Positions 56,239 to 64,000 of a stretch of DNA of 64,000 nucleotides are shown here, piece by piece. Numbering within the stretch: position 1 is the stretch's first letter; each line of letters starts with the position of its first letter. The position numbers were made by a program, and so were the translations under genes. The stretch comes from Brachyhypopomus gauderio (lineage: Eukaryota; Chordata; Actinopteri; Gymnotiformes; Hypopomidae). The stretch lies in assembly GCF_052324685.1 (NCBI RefSeq), contig NW_027506982.1:124001-188000 (forward strand). The letters are read 5' to 3'. The notes beneath the pieces were generated by a model that saw nothing but the letters and a program-made list of their open reading frames with translations, was not told the origin of the DNA and made no database searches.

Positions 56239-56554
56239 GCACGTGTCTATGTGTGTGTGTGTGTGTGTGTGAGGGCCTGTGTGGGATGCCGGAGCGTCTG
56301 AGTGGGGCAGCGTGGCAAGGAGGGTGTTGTGAATGGGGAGATCACCGTCTCCATTGTGCTTTAAACTATGTTTGTGTGTGATAGGTAAGAGCGTGGATAG
56401 CCCCCCCCTAAACAATTGACTCCCACCAATCTAATGTATTAGGGATCATCCTGTGTCTGTAACCAGATAGTGATCCTGTCTTTGATGCGTGTGTGTGTGT
56501 GTCCAGGTGTGTGTGTGAGTGAGGGCGCGTGCCTAGGTATGTGAGGGCACGTGC

Positions 56555-56595
<41 letters not shown>

Positions 56596-56605
56596 AGCAT
56601 GTGCC
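56190..56605. repeat. (GT)n microsatellites
   Basis: GT runs at about 56191-56235, 56252-56271 and 56559-56594, with shorter tracts between. Frames through these on either strand are not genes. Confidence 0.9.
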
Positions 56606-56712
56606 TAGGTGTGTGTGCTATCCAAAATCATATGGTCTTTTGAAGTATGAGCTGTGTGTCCCAAACCAGAGTGTCTCTAATTTAAATTAGTTGATTTTTA
56701 TCAGAAACATAT

Positions 56713-57143
56713 GGCTGTAGAGAGTCGTTTGATCAGGACCATCGTGAGACCCCTTTATCTAAATTAGTTTAGATGGTCTGAGCCATCTAACGCAATTACC
56801 ATTTCAATCACCTGTCTGCACCGACTTCACACAGATAGTGTCTTCCATGGAAAATATTTTAGAGAAATAAAGTTTAATTACCTTAAAATATTTACAGCCT
56901 AAAACGTCCTGTGGTTCATAGCTGATATGGGTGTAGAGAGCCGTTTGATCAGGACCTTAGTGAGACCCCTTTATCTAAATTAGTTTAGATGGTCTGAGTC
57001 ATCTTAACGCAATTACCGTTGCAATCACCTGTCTGCATCAACTTCACACAGATAGTGTCTTCCATGGAAAATAAATATATTTTAGATAAGTAAAAAGTTT
57101 AATTGTCTTAAAATATTTACAACCTAGAAAAGTCTCGTGGATC
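56713..57143. repeat. 216-bp imperfect direct repeat upstream of the viral-type gene
   Basis: CGTTTGATCAGGACC occurs at 56726 and 56942, and about 190 bp following each is nearly the same (GAGACCCCTTTATCTAAATT, TTTAGATGGTCTGAG, ATAGTGTCTTCCATGGAAAA). The second copy ends about 120 bp upstream of a TATA box. Confidence 0.9.
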
Positions 57144-57261
57144 GGCCGTTATCTTAATCAACTGAGTTCATGCAGTTTAATTCATGGGGGAGTGGCTTCT
57201 CGCGAACAAAGCAGATTTTTTTACGCGGGATTTCCCCCGTAAAACCTGCGTGGCTTTTCTG

Positions 57262-57268
57262 TATAAAT
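57262..57268 (+). promoter_or_regulatory. TATA box candidate
   Basis: TATAAAT lies about 75 bp upstream of the first ATG (57341) of the six-exon gene, at a usual distance for a short 5' leader. Confidence 0.5.
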
Positions 57269-57340
57269 TCGTTACTAAAAAGCAAAGAGAAGTGTATCTT
57301 TTTTCCTGCGTTGCCGAGAACGAAAAAGCGCAAGAAAACC

Positions 57341-59404
57341 ATGGCATCTAACAGCGTTAACGGTAAGAAAGATTTTCACTATTTACTTTTATTTTCATTG
57401 TAGATGGTCTGATTAATCTTTTTTAAATTTGCAAACAACATTTTATTTATCAATAACCAACCTCTTCCTAAATGCTATGTTTCTCACTGTTGTAATATAT
57501 TGTTGCAGGGGGCGATGATCGTATGGTGTCAGAAGTTGCTCGCGATGCAGCGGGTGAAAGTAAGTATTTTATTTAGCATTTACTTTTTAAACGTTTACTT
57601 AAAAAAAGATTTTAAACGTTTACTTTTTAAAAAGATTTTAGAAGTTCTTTTCAACTTTTCAACTGTTCGTGAAGGGGGTAGTGGGGGGGTGTGGCGTGTG
57701 TATCGCCCCAGAATGCAATGCGGGGGGCTGGGTGATAGGCGGGGTTTTGGGGGGTGCCTTAAGCCTGGTTTATACTCGACGCGCCGCGAGCGGCGCGAGG
57801 GTCCGCGCGGCGAAAATGACGTAATCGCTGTGGCTCCGCCCGTGCGCGAGGGCCTCGCGCGCTGTCGCGGCGCGAGGTCGTGCACCTCTAGAATTTTGTA
57901 ACTTCGCGCGCGCGCCGCGCTTCAGCGCGATGGACAAAGTCATGTTTGCCGGGTTCATACGCCTATACAAGGTGGAATTAATGCACTTGTACGTCACTTT
58001 AAAGGTCCATTTCAATATTTCCCAGCACGTTAAACTTAATTAATTTAAATATTTATACATATACTCGAAATGAATCGAAATAATTCGCTTTTTTATCACA
58101 TTATTTAATGGTTGTTTATTTTCAAAACGCCCAATCTTAACGTCTTCACGTTCTCTCATGTTTCGTCCTGGAATTACAAGAGGCTCGTATTTGTTAACGT
58201 AATTTCAACATTTTAATGTACTTTAGCCTAAATTCCAGCACTTTTCAAACCTGAAACACAAAGCAACATTAAAATGCGTCAGGTAAATGTTCATTCCCTT
58301 TTTTTTGAGGGGTGTTTCTTTATACTACCACATATAGTTTCGGACAACATTTCAAAGTCATATTTATGTTTGATGCCTGGTGTATATATACGGTCTCTGG
58401 TCAGGTAAAATGTTCTTTCACCGGTTTTGCAGGGGTTTTTTATTCTCCACTGCCACCTATCGCCACCTATCGTTTCGGAGAACACTGCAGCGACGTTCGC
58501 GAAAGTATAAACGCCTACACCGCTCGTGCAGGGTCGCGCGAGGTGGGCAGGGCCGGGCGCTACAGTCACTCGCGAAAGTATAAACCAGGCTTAAGTGTGA
58601 TTTAAACTCGACGCGCGTTTCTCTTCAAAACAGCTCTATGCAATTGCCCGTGTTCCTGCGGACCGCTTTCAAGACGTCGTAAGTTAATTTACACATCGCA
58701 AAAAATGTACTTAGTTTTTTCGATTACTGAGAGCATTTTGTATTTTATTTACAGCTATAGTGTTTGGAGAATCTAGCGTGGTGAGGCCGGTGGCAATAGT
58801 GACGCCCAGAATTCGTTTAACCCTGCAAGTACCTAGTAAGTAAAGAGAAAATAATTATTTTTAATTATCAGTGATTTGTGTTGTTAACTGTAATGAACAT
58901 TTTACATATTTTCTTCATTAGATACGCCTGTTGAAGAAGAACCATCCGACGAGGGTAATATTTCGGATATTAATATCGATCCCGAGCAGGAGGGTTACGG
59001 GGCTCCGGATAATATCGAGGAATACGACGCAGGGTACACGCCTCCCGGTAAGATTTTTAAAATACAAAAAACTAATTTTATTTTACCTTTTACGTGGAAT
59101 AATCGAAACTCATTTCTTTTATGTTTTGTTTTCAGCATCGGACTCCGAAGACGGATATACTGACGAAGAAACCGAGTCACCCTACGTGATTCTTTTGGGG
59201 AGTGTAGAGGAGTACCCTACCGAACTTTTTATTCAATTCATGCAAGCCAAGGACGCAGTGGTTTTCGCTTTGGAGGACCTGGGTTTTAGTGAACGGAACG
59301 GACCATCTGAAGCGTTATCGGGGGAGCTACACCGCAGTTTGTTCGCAACTATACGCCTTGTTCAGGAGTTTTGGCGCATCATTGATCACATTCACACGCG
59401 GTAG
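57341..59404 (+). CDS. Six-exon gene of an adintovirus/Maverick-like element (197 aa), unknown function
   Basis: The exons are 57341-57362, 57509-57559, 58634-58678, 58755-58835, 58922-59047 and 59136-59404. Every junction is GT-AG, every intron is in phase 1, and the total is 594 nt ending in TAG. The product starts MASNSVN; exon 3 is a short cysteine cluster (CNCPCSCGP), exon 4 is beta-strand-like and basic, exon 5 strongly acidic, and exon 6 starts acidic (SDSEDGYTDEETES) and ends helical (VQEFWRIIDHIHT). I do not recognise the family. It lies directly upstream of, and in the same direction as, the polymerase (73 bp from its likely start), so it is probably an early or regulatory gene of the same element. 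Function is not inferred beyond that. Confidence 0.65.
57759..58594. mobile_element. MITE in intron 2 of the six-exon gene (836 bp)
   Basis: Perfect inverted ends TTAAGCCTGGTTTATACT and AGTATAAACCAGGCTTAA bound the element. Internal sequence next to the ends is rich in CGCG (GCGCCGCGAGCGGCGCGAGG). If TTAA is the target duplication it would be a piggyBac-mobilised MITE; a shorter TA or TAA target is also possible. It lies wholly between splice sites. Confidence 0.9.
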
Positions 59405-59476
59405 GCTCGAGCTTATTACCTCTTGTGTTTGTTTTTTCTGAGTTTTTTTTATTTTAATCTTATCCTTGTTAGCAAC

Positions 59477-62400
59477 ATGTCTGAAGAATCCAACTATGTA
59501 AATACCGATTTAATCAATGTTGTAAATGAATTACCGAATGTAATACTGCCTGCTACAAACCACCGGGGTTTTGATGAGCCGCATAGCGTGCCTGATGAGT
59601 TGGATCTAATCAACCAGAGTTTGCTCAGTTTACAGAATAGTGTTGTAAATGCACCGTTTGATGTCTTTGACGAAATAAATCAGAATTTGATGACGATGGA
59701 TGTTGAGAACAATATTGTTTCTAGTTGTGATTTTTCTTTGGGTCAAAGTTTAAATGTTGACGCTGATGAGGGTTGTTCTAATTGGACAGCAACCAGGTCT
59801 TTGCATGGTACACTAAATGAGCCCGCTAACTGCACAGAAATATTGTCGGATACACCCGTAGCTATTAGCCCCAGTTATAATGAGGCAGATTCCTTCGTCG
59901 AGGAGCTGTCAGATATTTTAAATGATATTGACGGGGTACCGGCTGATCTCTCCAGCGATAACAGCTTGTTTGACCAAATTGAGCGTATGTTTGATAGTAT
60001 TGAGGAGGCCGAGTTGATTAGCAACGAGCCTAACGCTCAGCAGAGTGGGTGTGGCTCTAGTTCAGCAGATTCTGACACCCGTATGGTGAAGAGACCGCGT
60101 TTTAATAACACCGAGCTTCGTAGAGCTATACATTTTTCAGCTCTGCTACAAAACGTTGATAGCTTTGCTGAATTTTTTGTAATGGTTTTGGAACAGCTAG
60201 AGGGGTTGTTGGCCGAAGCTAACCCCTTAATTTCTGCCTGTGATGCGATTACTGTAGCAATACGTGGTGATACGATCGATGTGGGGTCACGTGTACCTGT
60301 AGTCAATGGCAGGGTAGAAATGGATCATTTTCTGGCATTATTTGAAAATGCAATTCAAAGTAAAGTTGAAATATTATCGGATGATACATTAGAAATCGTT
60401 ATTCAAATTGTTCATGCCCCCAGAGGCGGAGCCGGAAGGAAGCGTAAATTAGCTGATCTGCTGGAATCAGAAATTGTTTGTAAAAAGTTTAAAGAGTTGT
60501 ATGTTTTCCATAACCGGAATAACTTGTGTTTTGCATTATGTGTAGTGCAGTTATTGAATCCAGAAATGAACATTGTAGACGTGGAGGCGTCTGCTAACAA
60601 TTTACAGCGTGATGTCGGTCTAACTGCTGAGCATATGGTTAGTTTTGCTGATATACCTTTGTTTGAACAGCATCTGGGGTGTAAAATTGTGGTTCTGTAT
60701 CGTGACAGGTCAAAGAAAGGATACAGTTTTTTTCAAACCAGCGAGTTACCTCATGATAGAACGATCTTCATATATCTGCAAAATAATCATTATTACGGTG
60801 TAAAGAATGTCAAGGCCTTGTTGGGTAGTGAATATTTTTGTAAATTCTGCTATGCTACATACAGTCGTAAAATAGGTCATAAATGTGTTTACCACTGTAA
60901 TGTTTGTCTTGACGCTGAATGCTACAAACGTAGTGAGGATAAGTTAACTCGATGCATGGACTGTCAAAGGTTGTGTAGGTCACGTTATTGTTATGACGCG
61001 CACAAACGACAGACGGGTTCTGTGGAGGGTAGTAGCTTGTGTAGCAGAGCGTTTTACTGCCGTAACTGTAACAAGGTGTTTGACATACCATTATCAGGCC
61101 GCATGAAACATAAGTGTGCGGAGCCGCGTTGTAAGCTCTGTGGCGAGACAATTGATTCGTCACATGATCACCAGTGCTTCATTCAACCACTGCCTGTGAA
61201 AGAGCCTAGTGAAAAGCTCATCTTTTATGATTTCGAATGCCACCAAGAAACGGGTAAACATGTCGCTAACTTCATCTGCTGTATGGATTTTAAAGGAGAT
61301 ACGTGGACTGCTGCTGGAGAGGATTGTGTGAAGCATTTCTTCACTAGGTTTAGAAATAAGAAATTTTCAGGGTACACGTTCGTAGCTCATAATGCTAAAG
61401 GGTACGACTCGTATTTGTTGCTCAACTATCTCGTCAAGCAGGGGGTTACTCCCACCATCATTGCGCAGGGCAGCAAGGTGATGTGCTTTACCGATGATGC
61501 ATTCAATCAGAGGTTTATTGACAGCCTGTGTTTTCTGCCTATGAGGCTGGCAGCCATGCCGCGTGCGATGGGGTTCGCGACAGAAATCAAAGGGCATTTT
61601 CCCCACAGATTTAATATTCCTGAAAATCAAGGGTATGTGGGGCCTTACCCCGCCCCCGAATTCTACGATGTTGACAACATGATGAGGAAAGACAGAGACG
61701 AGTTTTACCGTTGGTATGAGACTGTAAAAGATGGTGTCTTTGATTTTGCTAAAGAGATAGAATTGTACTGTGTAAACGACGTGAAGATTTTGAGAAATGC
61801 ATGCATGATCTTCAGACGGGAAATCTTAGAAAACTCAAACGTTGATCCGTTTAGCTGCATCACTATAGCTAGCGTGTGTTTAAAAATTTTCAGAACTCTC
61901 TTTTTAGCTAGGAACACCGTAGCCATTCCTCCTTTGGACCTGTATATAAATAGACAGAAGACGTTTTCTACACCCGCTATTCAGTGGCTAGAATTCTTAA
62001 TGCGCAGCCAGAACATTCACATACAACACGCTCTCAATGGCGGTGAAGTATGGTTCGGCAGATACGCGGTAGATGGTTATTATGAGGCAGGAGATGGGTC
62101 AGGAAATGTCTTTGAATTCTTAGGATGTTTTTATCACGGATGTTCAAAGTGTTTCGCGCCACACGCCCAACATCCCTTATACAAAGACATGTCTTACGGG
62201 GAGGTGAGAGAGAGAACACAGGACAGAATCCAATACCTGAAACACACCCATAAGGTACAGGTGACTGTATTGTGGGAGCATGAGTGGTTGGAAATGAGAA
62301 AATCTGATGATGATGTGAAATGCTTTCTGAAATCATTCGACATGCCAGAACGGCTGAACCCACGTGATGCGCTGTTTGGTGGGAGGACGAACGCACTCCA

Positions 62401-63691
62401 CCTCCACTATGTGGCACAGCCGGGCGAGAAGATCGAGTATTACGATTTCACCTCACTTTATCCGTTTGTGAATAAGACAAAAACATATCCCGTGGGGCAC
62501 CCAACGATCATTTTTAAAGACTTTGAACCGTTGGAGAATTACTTTGGCATTTTCAGAATCAAAGTGCTTCCCCCTAGAGGTCTGTGGATGCCTGTCCTGC
62601 CATTCCGTGTGGGGGGGAAGTTGTTGTTTCCTCTCTGTAGAGAATGCGCGATCGCAGGGATGTCAAATTGCCAGCACAGTGATGCTGAACGGGCTCTAAC
62701 CGGTACGTGGTCGAGCATAGAAGTTTTGAAAGCTCTGGAGCTGGGGTATACAGTTATCAGAATTTTTGAAGTGTGGCACTTCCCAGCAAGCTCTTCAGAA
62801 CTCTTTTCGGGGTACATCAAGATGTTTTTAAAAACAAAACAGGAGAGCTCAGGCTACCCGGCATGGGTCAAGAACGGTGATGACGAACGCGAGTACATAC
62901 GTCTGTACAGCCAGCGTGAAGGCATCGTGTTGCAGCCTGAAAATATTACCCAAAACCCTGCTAAGAGATCTGTGGCGAAGCTGGCTCTGAATTCTCTTTG
63001 GGGTAAGCTATGCCAGAGAGCTGACAGATTAAACACTACCCTTGTTTCAGAGCCTGAAGCATTTTTACAGTTCATGTTCTCTGAAATGTATAATGTCAGC
63101 AACTTCACATTTGTGACAGACGATGTGGCGATGGTTCAGTGGCGATATGCCGATCAGAGATGTTTGGATCCTGGTAATTCAAATGTTTTTATAGGTCTTT
63201 TTACCACTGCCTATGCCCGGTTGGAGCTCTATAATGTAATGGAGAAGCTTCAGAGGCGCGTGCTGTACACAGACACTGACTCTATCGTTTTTGTCTCTCG
63301 CGATGGTGACTGTAAACCTATGCTCGGAGATTTCTTAGGCAATCTTACTAGCGAGTTGGCAGATGGTGATCATATTGTGGAGTTTGTGAGCGGCGGTCCA
63401 AAGACCTACGGGTACCGCACGGCTCAAGGCCAGACGGTGTTGAAAGTTAAGGGGATCACATTAAATTACAACACCAGTAAAATAGTTAACCTGAAATCTC
63501 TTACGGATCTGGTTGATACGCATGTTAAAGATCCGAGTCAATCAAAAGAGCTCATGACATCACGAAACCAGATATGGCGAGATAAAAACGGTTTTCACTT
63601 AAGAAATAAACCATTATTGAAAAGATTCAGAGTCGTGTATGATAAGCGCGTGCTTCTGTCTGATTTCTCCACTGTGCCTTATGGTTTTTGA
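59477..63691 (+). CDS. Protein-primed-type family B DNA polymerase (adintovirus/Maverick-like), intact
   Basis: One open frame of about 1404 codons from the ATG at 59477 (18 more in-frame codons start at 59423, but the second ATG has the better context). Numbering from 59423: an acidic, low-complexity N-terminus to about 220; a globular region (RAIHFSALLQNVDSFAEFF; FALCVVQLLNPEMN) to about 470; and a Cys/His cluster at about 475-590. The 3'-5' exonuclease has YDFEC (about 601), FVAHNAKGYDSYLLL (about 653) and YCVNDVKIL (about 783). The polymerase has motif A YYDFTSLYPF (about 1006), motif B KLALNSLWGK (about 1186) and motif C LYTDTDSIVF (about 1281). All catalytic acids are present. It would replicate linear viral-type DNA from a protein primer. 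Length fits the upper range of Polinton/adintovirus polymerases. No stop or frameshift is seen. Confidence 0.92.
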   Translation: MSEESNYVNTDLINVVNELPNVILPATNHRGFDEPHSVPDELDLINQSLLSLQNSVVNAPFDVFDEINQNLMTMDVENNIVSSCDFSLGQSLNVDADEGCSNWTATRSLHGTLNEPANCTEILSDTPVAISPSYNEADSFVEELSDILNDIDGVPADLSSDNSLFDQIERMFDSIEEAELISNEPNAQQSGCGSSSADSDTRMVKRPRFNNTELRRAIHFSALLQNVDSFAEFFVMVLEQLEGLLAEANPLISACDAITVAIRGDTIDVGSRVPVVNGRVEMDHFLALFENAIQSKVEILSDDTLEIVIQIVHAPRGGAGRKRKLADLLESEIVCKKFKELYVFHNRNNLCFALCVVQLLNPEMNIVDVEASANNLQRDVGLTAEHMVSFADIPLFEQHLGCKIVVLYRDRSKKGYSFFQTSELPHDRTIFIYLQNNHYYGVKNVKALLGSEYFCKFCYATYSRKIGHKCVYHCNVCLDAECYKRSEDKLTRCMDCQRLCRSRYCYDAHKRQTGSVEGSSLCSRAFYCRNCNKVFDIPLSGRMKHKCAEPRCKLCGETIDSSHDHQCFIQPLPVKEPSEKLIFYDFECHQETGKHVANFICCMDFKGDTWTAAGEDCVKHFFTRFRNKKFSGYTFVAHNAKGYDSYLLLNYLVKQGVTPTIIAQGSKVMCFTDDAFNQRFIDSLCFLPMRLAAMPRAMGFATEIKGHFPHRFNIPENQGYVGPYPAPEFYDVDNMMRKDRDEFYRWYETVKDGVFDFAKEIELYCVNDVKILRNACMIFRREILENSNVDPFSCITIASVCLKIFRTLFLARNTVAIPPLDLYINRQKTFSTPAIQWLEFLMRSQNIHIQHALNGGEVWFGRYAVDGYYEAGDGSGNVFEFLGCFYHGCSKCFAPHAQHPLYKDMSYGEVRERTQDRIQYLKHTHKVQVTVLWEHEWLEMRKSDDDVKCFLKSFDMPERLNPRDALFGGRTNALHLHYVAQPGEKIEYYDFTSLYPFVNKTKTYPVGHPTIIFKDFEPLENYFGIFRIKVLPPRGLWMPVLPFRVGGKLLFPLCRECAIAGMSNCQHSDAERALTGTWSSIEVLKALELGYTVIRIFEVWHFPASSSELFSGYIKMFLKTKQESSGYPAWVKNGDDEREYIRLYSQREGIVLQPENITQNPAKRSVAKLALNSLWGKLCQRADRLNTTLVSEPEAFLQFMFSEMYNVSNFTFVTDDVAMVQWRYADQRCLDPGNSNVFIGLFTTAYARLELYNVMEKLQRRVLYTDTDSIVFVSRDGDCKPMLGDFLGNLTSELADGDHIVEFVSGGPKTYGYRTAQGQTVLKVKGITLNYNTSKIVNLKSLTDLVDTHVKDPSQSKELMTSRNQIWRDKNGFHLRNKPLLKRFRVVYDKRVLLSDFSTVPYGF

Positions 63692-63854
63692 CATCTCTAG
63701 CGGTCCTCAGTGTGTGGTAGGCGTGTTTAACTATTTAAGGCAGGTGGTAGGGAGAAACCCCGGTGTGTTTAATATATTTTTATTTTAATTATTTTTAATT
63801 ATTTTTAATTGTTATTGTTCTCTTTTCTGTACATTATTGTGTATATCTGTAAAT
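63692..63854. other. AT-rich spacer between polymerase and ATPase genes
   Basis: Contains TTTTAATTATTTTTAATTATT repeats near 63780-63820; likely the polymerase 3' UTR and/or the ATPase promoter. Confidence 0.4.
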
Positions 63855-64000
63855 ATGAATCACTGTGATGGTTTTGATGTTAGGTTACAACATCCTTTTT
63901 CATGCATTGTAAGTGGGCCTAGCAATAGCGGGAAATCTTTTTTTATTAAAACATTGTTAGATAATTGTGCTGTGACATGTACACATGTTCCTGATAACAT
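63855..64000 (+). CDS. P-loop ATPase, packaging type, N-terminus only
   Basis: An ATG at 63855 opens a frame to the window edge (48 codons). It contains CIVSGPSNSGKSFFIKTLL, a Walker A motif (GPSNSGKS) preceded by a beta-strand, near the N-terminus. A P-loop ATPase next to a protein-primed polymerase fits the FtsK/A32-like DNA-packaging ATPase of adintoviruses and Mavericks, but the Walker B and arginine finger lie outside the window, so the subfamily is inferred from context. Confidence 0.7.
   Translation, partial: MNHCDGFDVRLQHPFSCIVSGPSNSGKSFFIKTLLDNCAVTCTHVPDN

Larger units (their letters stand above)
57144..64000 (+). mobile_element. Adintovirus/Maverick-like integrated element, right part outside window
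   Basis: Three consecutive plus-strand genes (six-exon gene, family B polymerase, P-loop ATPase) with intact frames define one side of the element. The left boundary is not fixed; it lies between the piggyBac (55.7 kb) and the first TATA box. The direct repeat at 56.7-57.1 kb may be part of it. Integrase, protease and capsid genes would be expected to the right, outside the window. Confidence 0.65.

Overview
The window looks like a transposon-packed stretch of a ray-finned (teleost) fish genome. This is inferred from the mix of element types: L2-like and L1-like LINEs, an ISL2EU element, a TNP2/CACTA-type transposase, piggyBac, hAT and Harbinger MITEs, an endogenous retrovirus and an adintovirus/Maverick-like element. 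Spliced genes with canonical GT-AG introns and long (CA)n tracts fit too. I cannot name the species. The only gene that looks like an intact host-type gene is a BEN-domain gene at 14.6-17.3 kb.

Layout. 0-8 kb: the minus-strand end of a LINE-type SGNH ORF1 with an in-frame minisatellite, the C-terminal remnant of a TNP2-like transposase, and an endogenous retrovirus remnant (LTR plus decayed integrase). 8-12 kb: a 33-bp minisatellite split by a hAT MITE, followed by two copies of a compound (CA)n / GCAGATGGAGCAGAGGG array. 14.6-18.2 kb: the BEN-domain gene (six coding exons, 332 aa) with a four-copy CCAAT-box repeat upstream. 18.4-19.6 kb: SWIM-protein and THAP fragments and a Harbinger MITE. 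20.4-26.5 kb: a TNP2-like transposase gene whose 5' part is a series of short phase-0 exons that repeat one another; it carries two frameshifts and an inserted solo-LTR-like element.

28.8-41.0 kb is a nest of elements. A decayed L1-like LINE is interrupted by a foldback element at its 5' edge, by an almost complete ISL2EU transposon (spliced THAP-DDE transposase of 497 aa facing a spliced SWIM-YqaJ nuclease gene with one frameshift), and by an internally deleted piggyBac with exact TTAA duplications. 41.3-43.7 kb: an integrase-core gene broken by a hAT MITE with an exact 8-bp target duplication. 44.3-50.1 kb: an L2-like LINE on the minus strand with ORF1 (SGNH), ORF2 (endonuclease-RT) and a 1.6-kb direct duplication of its 5' region. 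53.8-55.7 kb: a three-exon piggyBac transposase with a single premature stop.

The last 7 kb is the most distinctive part. Downstream of a 216-bp direct repeat and a TATA box there is a six-exon gene (197 aa, all five introns in phase 1), then an uninterrupted protein-primed-type family B DNA polymerase (about 1404 aa), then the start of a P-loop ATPase that runs off the window. This is the early-gene, polymerase and packaging-ATPase side of an adintovirus/Maverick-like integrated element with open reading frames. Most other elements are broken by nested insertion, which allows a relative order of events to be read.
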